DNA of 64,000 nucleotides from JBFWUW01 sp050247075 (GCA_050247075.1 JBFWUW010000035.1:1-64000); one strand, 5' to 3'. Counted from the first letter of the stretch, positions 1 to 8,779 are shown. The notes: generated by a model from the sequence alone, not told the origin. Numbers and translations: made by a program.

Positions 1-126
1 GGCCAACTCGGTGGCGTTGGCGCGCAGCGTGTTGGTGAAGCCAATCGCCGGGGCCGCCAAAGCGCTAGCGCCCGCCATGTGCTTCATAAAGTGCCGGCGG
101 TTCATACCGGAAGGAATCAGACTCAT
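1..126 (-). CDS. DUF1501 family protein, N-terminal fragment
   Basis: Reverse-strand ATG at 126 opens a frame that runs off the left edge, so only 42 residues are visible. The N-terminus carries a twin-arginine-like stretch (NRRHFMK) followed by an Ala-rich hydrophobic segment, as in DUF1501 proteins that are exported through Tat. It lies 91 bp downstream of the DUF1549/DUF1553 gene at 218-1975 on the same strand, which is the usual partner order and the same arrangement seen twice more in this window. The assignment to DUF1501 is inferred from the leader and the partner gene, because the catalytic-like domain is outside the window. Confidence 0.7.
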   Translation of the reverse strand, partial: MSLIPSGMNRRHFMKHMAGASALAAPAIGFTNTLRANATELA

Positions 127-217
127 GGGTGGTTCTCCTGAAAAAGGTTTAAGTCGTGCGAAAAGTTTGCTTGTCTTGGGTTGCCTGCATTGGCAATGCG
201 AATTGCCGAAAGTCGTC

Positions 218-1975
218 CTAGTGGTTGATGATGAATTCGTTGGTGTTCAACAGCGTCCACCAGATATCTTTCATGGCTTCCGTGGTGTCACCCTTATGGG
301 CTTGCACGGCATAGCCAGCAAGTTTCATGTCTTCCTTGCTGGGCTTGCGGGCGAAGGCCGCCAGGTAGAGCATGGCCAGTTTGTCGGCGTCTTTTTTGTT
401 GCTGGTCACGACCGAATGCAAGAACGAACCAGGCGTGCATTCCGTGGCTTTGTTGACCAACTCGCCGTTCATCATCATTAAGACTTGCGGAATCGAACCG
501 TTGAAGGTCGTCCCCTCGGTATTGTCGTCGGTGCCGAAGGCGGTGGAGAATTGGGCCAGCCACATCGACTTGGTCTTCTCTTGATCCTCGTAGCTGCCGC
601 GGGTCTGGTCGGCTTGCGTCGATGTGACCAACGACTCATAAAGTTGCTCGGCACTCATCTGTCGCAGATAGAAGTGGCTGAACATCGGCTGCTCGCCCAA
701 AGTCGGATCGTCCTTGTCGTTCCGCTTGGGAAGAATCCGGCTCGATAGGCCATAGGCGTCACTCAGCGTGATCCAGCGGGTAAGCTGCTTGAAGTCGTAA
801 CCGCGGACGGCAAAATCCTGGCCCAATTTTTCCAACAGCTCGTCGTGCGAGGCCTTGTTGTGCGGGCCCATGTCATCAACCGGTTTGGTAAAGCCGTAGC
901 CCAAGTAGTGGGCCCAAATACGGTTCACGGCCGACTTGCCCAAGTAGGGCGAGTTCTGTACCAATTCCGCCAGCTTGGTGCGGCGGTTAACCTGATCGAC
1001 ATAACCGCTGGGGTCAATCTTGGTGCCGTCCACGAAGACCGGGTAGGCGACCTTCAGAATTCCGTTACGCAATTCGTAGAAGACGTCGGCCTCTTGGGGA
1101 TTTCCGCCTTCACCGGCGAAATCTTGATCGATCAAGTTGACCGAAACCAATTGCCGGCCCTCGTTGGTCCGCAGAGCGCGAGCCTGGCGAAAAAAGGCAT
1201 TCATGCTCCAAAACTGATCTTGCTTCCAGTCGTTGAAGGGGTGGTTGTGGCATTGGGTACACTGAACCTGTAGTCCCAAGAAAATCTGCGCTACCTTGGC
1301 GGTGGCCGGAGTGGCGTTCTCGTTGAGATTGTCCAACAAGAAATTAACGGCACCGTTGTAACCCTCTTCGCCCGGCGTGTTGACGCCAGACGCGCTGATC
1401 AGCTCAAAGGCCATCTTGTCGAAAGACTTGTTGTTTTGAAACGACCGCCGCAGATACTGCTGCATCCCCTCGCGGCTGATGAGCGTGTTCTGCTGCGTTC
1501 CGCCCGTCCGGCCGATGAGAATGTTGGTCCAGATCGTCGTCCAATTGCGGGCATAACTCTCGATGTACTGGTCAGAGTCCAGCAGCTTGTCGACCAACTT
1601 GGCCTTCTTGTTTTTGTCTCGATCCGACGTGAAGCTCACTACCTCTTCGGGTGTGGGCGTCCGGCCAATCACATCCAAGAAAACGCGACGGCACCATTCT
1701 CCATCAGTGGCGGGCTTAGAAGGAGTAAGCTTGCGGCTCTTCCATCCGGCGGCAATGTACTTGTTGATGTAGGCCGTGACGTCGTCTTCACCGCTGGTCG
1801 ATCCGCCGCTACGGGCACCTTTGTCAGCGGACTTTTCGGCCGTGTCGCTGGATGTGGCCGAATCGGCCTCCGCACCATACGTAACAGGGAGAACTCCGCA
1901 AAGGAGTAACCCCACTCCTAGTGTGGCAACCAAGATTCGAGTAGTTGTCTTAGGCAGAATGATGGCACGGGACAT
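218..1975 (-). CDS. DUF1549 and DUF1553 domain exported protein
   Basis: 585 residues with an N-terminal signal segment (about 1-35), a Ser/Gly/Asp-rich linker, DUF1549 (about 65-260) and DUF1553 (about 330-570). A CTQCHNHPF motif near residue 237 is a CXXCH haem-c-like site that is characteristic of DUF1549. Unlike the two larger relatives at 35.5 and 42.2 kb it has no separate N-terminal cytochrome-type module. The family is expanded in planctomycetes; its biochemical role is not established, though extracytoplasmic redox or polymer breakdown has been suggested. The ATG at 1975 has a purine-rich AAGGGG stretch upstream. Confidence 0.85.
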   Translation of the reverse strand: MSRAIILPKTTTRILVATLGVGLLLCGVLPVTYGAEADSATSSDTAEKSADKGARSGGSTSGEDDVTAYINKYIAAGWKSRKLTPSKPATDGEWCRRVFLDVIGRTPTPEEVVSFTSDRDKNKKAKLVDKLLDSDQYIESYARNWTTIWTNILIGRTGGTQQNTLISREGMQQYLRRSFQNNKSFDKMAFELISASGVNTPGEEGYNGAVNFLLDNLNENATPATAKVAQIFLGLQVQCTQCHNHPFNDWKQDQFWSMNAFFRQARALRTNEGRQLVSVNLIDQDFAGEGGNPQEADVFYELRNGILKVAYPVFVDGTKIDPSGYVDQVNRRTKLAELVQNSPYLGKSAVNRIWAHYLGYGFTKPVDDMGPHNKASHDELLEKLGQDFAVRGYDFKQLTRWITLSDAYGLSSRILPKRNDKDDPTLGEQPMFSHFYLRQMSAEQLYESLVTSTQADQTRGSYEDQEKTKSMWLAQFSTAFGTDDNTEGTTFNGSIPQVLMMMNGELVNKATECTPGSFLHSVVTSNKKDADKLAMLYLAAFARKPSKEDMKLAGYAVQAHKGDTTEAMKDIWWTLLNTNEFIINH

Positions 1976-2500
1976 GGCAAAAACCCCTTACTGGTTTGCG
2001 GGGAAAGAGTTTAGCAGCGGACTACAGCATAGAAAATCCGCGTCGAATGTCAATCAAATCGGTAAAAAGAGCAGGCTAGGATGGCCGAGAGAGCGATGGG
2101 CAGTATCGAAAAAGTGTATTGTTTTAATGCACATGTTCGATTCTGCCGCACTTCCGTGCAACGCGCGAGTTGGAAACCTAACCGGGAACTAGGTTTCCAA
2201 CTCGACGCCTTGTGCTTGGAGAGAACCCGGGACGAAATCTAATCTTGCCTCTGCCTGTTCCGCAAACAGTGGAGATCTTCGTCCAAGTTGCCGGCTGTTC
2301 CACGACCGGCGTTCTATCCTGCGAGTGTTGCACTGGCCTCATCAATGTCAACCGGCCCCACCCACTCTGCTCTTCTCTGCTACGGCCCGCGCTTTTATTC
2401 CCGGCGACCGTGTGACTGGGAGGGAAACCAAGTCGAAGGGGACGATAGCAAACCTCGTGCCAAAGGTACGCTTGGAATGCAGGAGGCAATTCCATCGCCC
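1976..2500. other. Intergenic region, no supported gene
   Basis: About 525 bp between the moeA stop and the DUF1549 start. A 115-codon reverse frame exists here but has no recognisable domain and looks like chance coding. The only structured element is the perfect 15-bp inverted repeat at 2166-2204. The promoter of the DUF1549/DUF1501 pair probably lies in the left 190 bp, but I see no convincing -35/-10 pair. Confidence 0.6.
2166..2204. repeat. Perfect 15-bp inverted repeat (stem-loop)
   Basis: The arms at 2166-2180 and 2190-2204 are exact reverse complements (CGAGTTGGAAACCTA) around a 9-nt loop. It lies about 300 bp beyond the moeA stop and 190 bp ahead of the DUF1549 start. It has no T-run on either side, so it may be a factor-dependent terminator, a REP-like element or an operator. 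Confidence 0.7.
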
Positions 2501-3718
2501 TTAAGATGTCAGAGGCGCAAACCACAGCACTTCCAACACATCGCCCGGAGAGAATTCTCGATCGCCGGCCGGAAAATGAACCAAGCCGTTGGCGTTGGCC
2601 ATTCCGCGCAAGTCGGCCGAACCTTGCCAGGCCAACGGTTCGACAAAAGTTTTGCCCGCCGTTCGCCGGATCCGTGCCGGGTGGTAAGTTGGCCGATCTC
2701 CTCGATGGACGAATCTCTCTGTCAGCTCGCCCTGCTCGGCAAGCAGACTGGCATCGTTGCGTCCGGCCAGCCGGCCAATCGCCGGACGGACGAACATTTC
2801 AAAACAAACCAGACTGCTGACGGGGTTTCCCGGCAGCCCGAACACAAGCGTATTGCCGCGACCACCAGCAAACACGCCAAACCACAGCGGCTTGCCCGGC
2901 TTGAACCGCACCTTGTGAAAGACCTGGTAAACGCCTTCCTCCGCTAGTGCCTGCGGAACCAGATCGAGGACTCCGGCGGAGACGCCGCCCGACAGCACCA
3001 ATACGTCTGCTTGCAGTCCCTTGGCAACTAGCCGCCGCAATTCGGCCAGATTGTCGCGGCCCACCCCTAAGTCCTGGGGCACGCCGCCGGCCAAACTGGC
3101 GGCGGCAATCAACATGGGACCGTTGGTGTTGCGGATTTGCCCGCCGCGCGGCCGTTGGCCAGCGTCGATGACTTCGTCGCCGGTGGGCAAAATGGCGACC
3201 GTAGGCCGCGGAATTGCCTCAACTTCCAGGCGTCCGACTTCACACAACAAGCCAATTTGGGCGGCTTGCAGGGTCTGCCCCCTGGCCAGCACGGTGTCGC
3301 CCCGGCGCATGGCAGCCCCTTGTCGCAAGATATTCTGACCTGGCCGCGGGGTATCGCGGATTGTCACGGTGTCGCCGTCCAGTTCAGTCCGTTCCACCAT
3401 CACCACGGCATCGCAGCCTGCCGGCAGCGGCGTTCCGGTCATGATGCGAGTGGCCTTGCCCGCCGTCACGGTCAGCGAGGGAGTATTCCCAGCGGTGACT
3501 TGTTCCAACACGTCCAGCCGGGCGAAACCGCCCGCCAAATCAGCGGCCTGCACGGCGTACCCATCGACGATGGTCTTGTCGAAAGGGGGAGAGTCGATAT
3601 CACTGGCCACATCCTCGGCCAACACCAGACCCAATGCGTTGGCGACGGCAACGCGGGTTGGCGCCCGGGGGGCGGCATTCGCCAAGATTTGTTCGAGGGC
3701 TTCGGCGACGGTCAACAT
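2501..3718 (-). CDS. moeA: Molybdopterin molybdenumtransferase MoeA
   Basis: 405 residues, the normal length for MoeA, which inserts molybdate into adenylylated molybdopterin in the cytoplasm. Visible landmarks are SPPFDKTIVDGYAV near residue 43 (the MoeA domain-III hallmark, usually PxxxxSxMDGYAV), a central PTGDE segment with downstream GGVSAG, and GLPGNPVSSL in the MoCF-type domain. The C-terminal MoeA domain IV follows. It is 87 bp downstream of the amidotransferase gene on the same strand, separated by a 26-bp hairpin repeat. Other molybdenum-cofactor genes are not in the window; the only candidate cofactor user nearby is the fhcB homologue at 24.6 kb. Confidence 0.95.
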   Translation of the reverse strand: MLTVAEALEQILANAAPRAPTRVAVANALGLVLAEDVASDIDSPPFDKTIVDGYAVQAADLAGGFARLDVLEQVTAGNTPSLTVTAGKATRIMTGTPLPAGCDAVVMVERTELDGDTVTIRDTPRPGQNILRQGAAMRRGDTVLARGQTLQAAQIGLLCEVGRLEVEAIPRPTVAILPTGDEVIDAGQRPRGGQIRNTNGPMLIAAASLAGGVPQDLGVGRDNLAELRRLVAKGLQADVLVLSGGVSAGVLDLVPQALAEEGVYQVFHKVRFKPGKPLWFGVFAGGRGNTLVFGLPGNPVSSLVCFEMFVRPAIGRLAGRNDASLLAEQGELTERFVHRGDRPTYHPARIRRTAGKTFVEPLAWQGSADLRGMANANGLVHFPAGDREFSPGDVLEVLWFAPLTS

Positions 3719-3761
3719 GGATGAAAGGAGCAGTGAGAATAGCTACGAGTGATACCGCGGA

Positions 3762-3787
3762 GATCGGCGATGGAATCGCCTCCTACA
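3762..3787. repeat. 26-bp REP-like repeat, copy 1
   Basis: This 26-bp segment is identical to 24577-24602. Its core GGCGAT-GGA-ATCGCC forms a 6-bp hairpin with a 3-nt loop. Both copies are intergenic. Related but degenerate versions occur near 25979-26036 and 60590-60606. Confidence 0.75.
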
Positions 3788-3805
3788 GCGCGATGCAATC
3801 GCGAA

Positions 3806-4387
3806 TCAAAGTGCGATAAACCGCCGCAACAGCTCCGTTCCGCAGTGCGTGAGAAAACTTTCAGGATGGAACTGCACGCCATGCACGGGGAGCCGCTTGT
3901 GGCGGATTCCCATGATTTCGCGTTGGCCATCGGGGGCATCGCTCCAGGCACAAACCTCGAAGTCATCGCTCAAGGTGCCGGGCCGGATGACCAGGCTGTG
4001 GTAGCGCGTGGCCTGAAAAGGGTTTTCCAGCCCGGCGTACAGCCCACGGTTGTCATGGTGGATCCTATCCGTTTTGCCATGCATCAGGCGATCCGCGCGG
4101 ACGATCTCGGCACCAGTGGCCTGGCCGATCGACTGATGCCCCAAGCAAACGCCCAAAACCGGGATTTGCGGAGCAAAATGCGCCACGCATTCGCACGAAA
4201 TGCCAGCTTCGCGCGGGGTGCAGGGGCCCGGCGAGATAATCAAATGCGTCGGCTTGCGCTGGGCGATTTCAGCGACCGTCAACTCATCGTTGCGGTAAAC
4301 CTCCAGGTCAATGGCGGGGTCAATTTCCCCCAACCGTTGCACGAGGTTGTAGGTGAATGAGTCATAATTATCGACCAGAACGATCAT
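3806..4387 (-). CDS. pabA: Anthranilate/aminodeoxychorismate synthase, glutamine amidotransferase subunit
   Basis: 193 residues, a single class-I glutamine amidotransferase domain. The N-terminal VDNYDSFTYNLVQ is diagnostic of the TrpG/PabA family, the nucleophile elbow is GVCLGHQ, and HGVQFHPESF supplies the catalytic His and Glu. It releases ammonia from glutamine for a TrpE or PabB partner, neither of which is in the window, so tryptophan versus folate use cannot be decided and it may serve both. It is divergent from ilvD and upstream of moeA on the same strand. Confidence 0.92.
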   Translation of the reverse strand: MIVLVDNYDSFTYNLVQRLGEIDPAIDLEVYRNDELTVAEIAQRKPTHLIISPGPCTPREAGISCECVAHFAPQIPVLGVCLGHQSIGQATGAEIVRADRLMHGKTDRIHHDNRGLYAGLENPFQATRYHSLVIRPGTLSDDFEVCAWSDAPDGQREIMGIRHKRLPVHGVQFHPESFLTHCGTELLRRFIAL

Positions 4388-4515
4388 GGAGCCGTGTCGT
4401 CGAGAGGCGAGAACCTGGGGCGGGATTACCTTAATTGATTCTGCGTGGGGGGCAATGCAGCGTCAAGGCACGCAATTGGCCATTCTTTCGCGGGGGAGCC
4501 AGCCGCCGGCCCCTG

Positions 4516-4542
4516 TTGCCGGAACGGCCTGGAATTTATAGT
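4516..4542 (+). promoter_or_regulatory. Candidate promoter of ilvD
   Basis: TTGCCG at 4516-4521 and TATAGT at 4537-4542 are separated by 15 nt in the pabA-ilvD divergent gap. The -10 box is good but the spacing is short, so this is a tentative call. Confidence 0.35.
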
Positions 4543-4553
4543 GATTCGGGAAG

Positions 4554-4577
4554 GCGGCGCTGGCCGCTGCTTTTTTT
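4554..4577 (+). promoter_or_regulatory. Hairpin plus seven-T run in the ilvD leader
   Basis: GCGGC (4554-4558) and GCCGC (4563-4567) can pair around a 4-nt loop and are followed by TGC and seven T residues, 30 nt before the ilvD ATG. The layout is that of a weak intrinsic terminator or attenuator, but the stem is only 5 bp. Confidence 0.3.
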
Positions 4578-4606
4578 GCCAGAGACCACTCACCCCAACA
4601 GACATC

Positions 4607-6283
4607 ATGCCGCCAATTAATAAGTACAGCTCGCGCATCACGCAACCCAAGAGCCAAGGCGCCTCGCAGGCCATGTTGTACGGCACCGGCATGACCGCCG
4701 CGGACATGGACAAGGCCCAAGTTGGCATTGCCAGCGTGTGGTACGAGGGGAACACCTGCAACATGCACCTGTTGGACCTGGCCGCCAAGGTCAAGGAAGG
4801 GGTCCAGGCCGCCGGGTTGGTCGGCATGCGGTTCAACACCGTCGGTGTCAGCGACGGTATTTCGATGGGGACCGAGGGGATGAGCTATTCGCTGCAATCC
4901 CGTGACCTGATCGCCGACAGCATCGAGACCGTCATGGGGGGTCAGTGGTACGACGGCCTGGTCACCATTCCCGGTTGCGACAAAAACATGCCCGGCTGCC
5001 TGATGGCGATGGGCCGCCTCAACCGGCCGTCGCTGATGATCTACGGCGGAACGATCAAGCCGGGCTTTCAAAATGGCGAAAAGCTCGACATTGTCTCGGC
5101 CTTTCAATGTTACGGGCAGGCGCTCGCCGGCACCATCGACGAGCCTACCCGCAAGCAGATCGTCCAGAAAAGCTGCCCTGGCGCGGGTGCCTGTGGTGGC
5201 ATGTATACGGCCAATACCATGGCCACGGCCATTGAGGCGATGGGCATGTCGTTGCCCTACAGCAGCAGTTTGCCGGCCGAGTATCCCGGCAAGCTGGATG
5301 AATGCCTGGCTGCGGGAGCGGCGATTCGCACCTTGCTGGAGCGCGACCTCAAGCCGCGCGACATCATGACACGGCAGGCGTTTGAAAATGCCATGGTCAC
5401 GATCATGGTCTTGGGTGGTTCCACCAACGCCGTTCTGCACTTGATCGCCATGGCACGGGCCGTCGGCGTGGAACTGACCATCGACGATTTCCAGAAGACC
5501 AGCGACCGTATACCGTACCTGGCCGATCTCAAGCCGAGCGGCAAATACGTGCAAGAAGACTTGCACAAGGTTGGCGGCACACCGGCGGTTATTAAGTACC
5601 TGATCGAAAAAAATCTGGTCGATGGAAATTGTCTGACCGTGACGGGCAGGACGTTGGCCGAAAACGTCCGCGATTTGCCCGGCCTGACACCGGGACAAGA
5701 CGTGGTCCACCCGCTGGAAAAACCAATCAAGGCCAGCGGCCATATCCGCATTCTCCGCGGCAGCCTGGCCCCGGAAGGCGCGGTGGCCAAAATCACCGGC
5801 AAAGAGGGGCTGGTCTTCAAGGGGCCAGCCAATGTGTTTGACTCCGAAGAGGAAATGCTGGCGGCGCTGGAGCAGAAGAAGATTAACAAGGGCGATGTGA
5901 TTGTGATTCGTTACGAAGGCCCGCAAGGGGGTCCTGGCATGCCGGAGATGCTCACGCCGACTTCGGCCATTATGGGGGCCGGCCTGGGAAGCGACGTGGC
6001 CCTGCTGACCGACGGCCGGTTCAGCGGCGGGTCGCACGGGTTTATCGTGGGGCATATCACGCCCGAGGCACAAGTGGGCGGGCCGCTGGCGCTGGTCAAG
6101 ACCGGCGATGCGATTACCATCGACGCCGAAAAGAACCGGCTGGATGTAGCCCTGTCCGACGCGGAACTATCTTCCCGCCGCGCCGCCTGGAAAACGCCCC
6201 CGTTCAAAGCCACCCGCGGCACGCTTTACAAGTACATCAAAAACGTCAAGAGTGCCTCGGAAGGCTGCGTGACCGACGAGTGA
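4607..6283 (+). CDS. ilvD: Dihydroxy-acid dehydratase IlvD
   Basis: 558 residues from the ATG at 4607, matching the usual 550-570. It dehydrates dihydroxyisovalerate and dihydroxymethylvalerate in valine, isoleucine and leucine synthesis. The iron-sulfur cysteines lie in GCDKNMPGC and in PGAGACGGMYTANTM, and a C-terminal segment with GRFSGGSHG is typical. An in-frame start 54 codons upstream is also open, but homology begins at MPPINKYSSRITQ, so the shorter form is chosen. gltX follows 37 bp downstream and may be cotranscribed. Confidence 0.97.
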   Translation: MPPINKYSSRITQPKSQGASQAMLYGTGMTAADMDKAQVGIASVWYEGNTCNMHLLDLAAKVKEGVQAAGLVGMRFNTVGVSDGISMGTEGMSYSLQSRDLIADSIETVMGGQWYDGLVTIPGCDKNMPGCLMAMGRLNRPSLMIYGGTIKPGFQNGEKLDIVSAFQCYGQALAGTIDEPTRKQIVQKSCPGAGACGGMYTANTMATAIEAMGMSLPYSSSLPAEYPGKLDECLAAGAAIRTLLERDLKPRDIMTRQAFENAMVTIMVLGGSTNAVLHLIAMARAVGVELTIDDFQKTSDRIPYLADLKPSGKYVQEDLHKVGGTPAVIKYLIEKNLVDGNCLTVTGRTLAENVRDLPGLTPGQDVVHPLEKPIKASGHIRILRGSLAPEGAVAKITGKEGLVFKGPANVFDSEEEMLAALEQKKINKGDVIVIRYEGPQGGPGMPEMLTPTSAIMGAGLGSDVALLTDGRFSGGSHGFIVGHITPEAQVGGPLALVKTGDAITIDAEKNRLDVALSDAELSSRRAAWKTPPFKATRGTLYKYIKNVKSASEGCVTDE

Positions 6284-6320
6284 TGCCGGCCGACTAATGG
6301 AATACCGGGGAAATCCGCAC

Positions 6321-7874
6321 ATGGTTCGTACTCGCTTTGCTCCCAGTCCCACGGGCTACCTGCATATTGGCGGCGTCAGAACGGCGCTGTTTAACTGGCT
6401 GTTTGCGCGGCGGCACGGCGGGCAATTCTTGCTGCGGATCGACGACACCGACCAGCAACGCAATGTCGAGGCGGCACTAGCCCCCATTTTGCATGGCTTT
6501 CGCTGGCTGGGGATCGACTGGGACGAAGGGCCCGATGTCGGCGGCCCGTATGGGCCTTATTACCAGTCGCAGCGATTGGAACGCTATCAGCAAGAGGCCC
6601 AGCGGTTGTTGGAATTGGGGCATGCCTATCGCGACTTTGCCACCACCGAGGAACTGGCGGCCGAGCGGGAAGCCGCCCAGGCCGAGAAGCGCCCCTTCTT
6701 GTATAGCCGCAAGTGGATGGCCGAAACGGCCGCCGATGCGGCGCGATTCGAGGCGGAGGGCCGGGCCGGCGTGGTCCGCCTGAAAATGCCCCGCGAAGGG
6801 ACGCTGGTTATCAAAGACCACATTCGCGGCGACGTGGAATTTGATTGGGCCCGCGAACAAGACCATGTCGTGCAACGCGCGGACGGAACCTGCTTGTACC
6901 ATCTGGCCAGCGTTGTCGACGACCACGACTTCCAGATTTCGCATGTGATTCGGGCCGAGGAGCATCTCTCGAATACGCCGCGGCAGATTTTTATCGCCCA
7001 GTCGCTGGGCTACCCGTTGCCGGAATACGCCCATTTGCCCTACGTGGCTGAACCGGGCAGCAAGAACAAACTCAGCAAGCGCAAGCTCGACAAATACCTG
7101 AAAAACCGCGACTTTGCCCAGGTCCATCAAAATGGCCTGGCCATTGCCGACGCCCTGGGGCTGGCCACCACCGCCGAGACCTTCAACCCCGTGATTGTCG
7201 ATTTCTACGAGCAAGTCGGCTATCTGCCGCAAGCCGTTCTCAACTACTTGATGCTGCTCGGCTGGTCGTTGGACGACAAGACGGAGTTTCTCTCGATGCA
7301 GCAGATGATCGAGAATTTTTCGCTCGAGCGGGTGACCAAGTCGGCGGCCAGCCTGGATGTGAACAAGCTCTGGTCGTTCCAGGACCATTACATGCGCGAG
7401 CTGCCGCTCAAGCAGAAAGTCGCCATGATGCTGCCGTACTTGCAGCAGGCCGGGTTGGTCAGCAGCCCGCCGCCGTGCGAAGTGGGGCCCAAGTTGTCGA
7501 AAATTGTCGAGGCGGCCGGCGACCGCATCAAAGTGGCCGGAGACATCATCGCCTATGCCGATTTCTTCTTTCGCGACGAAGTAGAGTACGACGCCAAGGC
7601 CTTCGACAAACGCCTGCGGGCGGAAGGCGCGGCCTCCCTGCTGAAAAAGTTTCGCGACGAACTAGCCGCGGCCGAGCCGTTCGACACCGCCACGCTGGAA
7701 CAGACCCTGAACGACTTCGTGCTGCGCCACGGCATTCAAAACGGGGAAATCATCCACGCCTTACGCGTCTCCGTGACCGGCAAGGCGGTTGGTCCGGGCC
7801 TCTACGATTGTCTGACGCTGCTAGGCCGGGAAGTCTGCCTGGCCAGGATCGACAAGGCGTTGAGTAAGGTATGA
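6321..7874 (+). CDS. gltX: Glutamyl-tRNA synthetase
   Basis: 517 residues from the ATG at 6321; an in-frame ATG at 6297 is less likely because family proteins start at MVRTRFAPSPTG. The class-I signature HIGG is at residues 15-18 and the KMSKS-type loop is KLSKR near residue 251. It charges tRNA(Glu). In planctomycetes lacking GlnRS it could also charge tRNA(Gln), but that cannot be judged here. A stem-loop overlaps its stop codon. Confidence 0.96.
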   Translation: MVRTRFAPSPTGYLHIGGVRTALFNWLFARRHGGQFLLRIDDTDQQRNVEAALAPILHGFRWLGIDWDEGPDVGGPYGPYYQSQRLERYQQEAQRLLELGHAYRDFATTEELAAEREAAQAEKRPFLYSRKWMAETAADAARFEAEGRAGVVRLKMPREGTLVIKDHIRGDVEFDWAREQDHVVQRADGTCLYHLASVVDDHDFQISHVIRAEEHLSNTPRQIFIAQSLGYPLPEYAHLPYVAEPGSKNKLSKRKLDKYLKNRDFAQVHQNGLAIADALGLATTAETFNPVIVDFYEQVGYLPQAVLNYLMLLGWSLDDKTEFLSMQQMIENFSLERVTKSAASLDVNKLWSFQDHYMRELPLKQKVAMMLPYLQQAGLVSSPPPCEVGPKLSKIVEAAGDRIKVAGDIIAYADFFFRDEVEYDAKAFDKRLRAEGAASLLKKFRDELAAAEPFDTATLEQTLNDFVLRHGIQNGEIIHALRVSVTGKAVGPGLYDCLTLLGREVCLARIDKALSKV

Positions 7875-7915
7875 GGTATGAAATCGCGCGTACTTGGGCT
7901 TTATACCTTATACCT
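7867..7915 (+). terminator. Stem-loop overlapping the gltX stop codon
   Basis: AGGTATGAGGTAT at 7867-7879 can pair with ATACCTTATACCT at 7903-7915, giving 13 pairs with one G-U wobble and a 23-nt loop. The TGA of gltX (7872-7874) is inside the first arm. A pyrimidine-rich tract follows but there is no clean T-run, so termination is inferred. Confidence 0.45.
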
Positions 7916-8026
7916 CCTACCTTTCCTTCCCCCCGCTTGCCGCTGCCGATACGTCGATTCATACTAGGCAGCGCCGTTTCAATCTTGCCTCGCCTTTGCC
8001 GCTTCACCTTGTTCGGAGTCTGAGCC

Positions 8027-8764
8027 ATGCTGGCATTTTTCATGGGACGCCGCATCCTGGCGGTTAGTCTGGCCGCGGCCTTAGTGTCTTTGCTGGGCGT
8101 TCGTGGGTTTTGCATCCAAGAGTACAAGAGCGGCAAAGTCTGGCCGGAACCTAAGGTCGTCGATCCGGGGCAGCCCGGCGGGCCGCCCGCCGACGCGATT
8201 GTGCTGTTCGGCGGCCAGGATCTCTCCGCTTGGGAAAACGGCGACAAGTGGCTTATTTCCGATGGCGTGGCCACCGTGCATGGCGGAGGCATCACCACCA
8301 AACAAGGCTTTGGCAGTTGCCAATTGCACCTGGAGTGGGCCTCGCCAGAACAAGTGGCCGGTTCGGGACAAGGCCGCGGCAACAGCGGTGTCTACCTGAT
8401 GGGGCAATACGAAGTGCAAATACTGGATTCTTTCGACAACGAGACCTACTTCGACGGCCAATGCGCCAGCATCTACAAACAATCGCCGCCGCTGGTCAAC
8501 GTCTGCCGCAAACCGGGTGAATGGCAAACCTACGACATTATTTTCACCGCTCCCACCTTCCACGAGGACGGCACGGTCAACACACCGGCCTACTGCACCG
8601 TGTTGCATAATGGCGTGCTGGTGCAGAACCATTTTGAGCTGGAAGGGACAACCGCCTGGGACCGCCCGCCAGCTTACACGGCCCATGCCGACAAGCTGCC
8701 GATCAACATCCAAGACCACGGCAACCCGGTGCGGTTCCGCAACATCTGGATCCGCGAGTTGTAA
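8027..8764 (+). CDS. DUF1080 (3-keto-disaccharide hydrolase-type) exported protein
   Basis: 245 residues. A hydrophobic leader (about 8-30) is followed by a concanavalin-like beta-jelly-roll domain of the DUF1080/PF06439 family. Landmarks are AIVLFGGQDLSAW near residue 64, NSGVYLMGQYEVQILDSF near 121 and the closing PINIQDHGNPVRFRNIWIRE. Family members have been linked to 3-keto-glycoside hydrolysis; many in planctomycetes are extracytoplasmic. It is a paralogue of the gene at 15812-16504. It faces the ABC ATPase gene with only 15 bp between stops. Confidence 0.88.
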   Translation: MLAFFMGRRILAVSLAAALVSLLGVRGFCIQEYKSGKVWPEPKVVDPGQPGGPPADAIVLFGGQDLSAWENGDKWLISDGVATVHGGGITTKQGFGSCQLHLEWASPEQVAGSGQGRGNSGVYLMGQYEVQILDSFDNETYFDGQCASIYKQSPPLVNVCRKPGEWQTYDIIFTAPTFHEDGTVNTPAYCTVLHNGVLVQNHFELEGTTAWDRPPAYTAHADKLPINIQDHGNPVRFRNIWIREL

Positions 8765-8779
8765 ATTGCAGGAGGCAAC

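Noticed and set aside
2178..2525. 115-codon reverse frame in the gap left of moeA
   Set aside because: There is no conserved motif, composition is Arg/Pro-rich and the frame would overlap the moeA end; likely chance.
4463..6073. A 536-codon open frame antisense to ilvD
   Set aside because: GC-rich genes commonly open long antisense frames. The translation is His/Arg/Gln-rich with no domain, whereas ilvD in the other frame is unmistakable.
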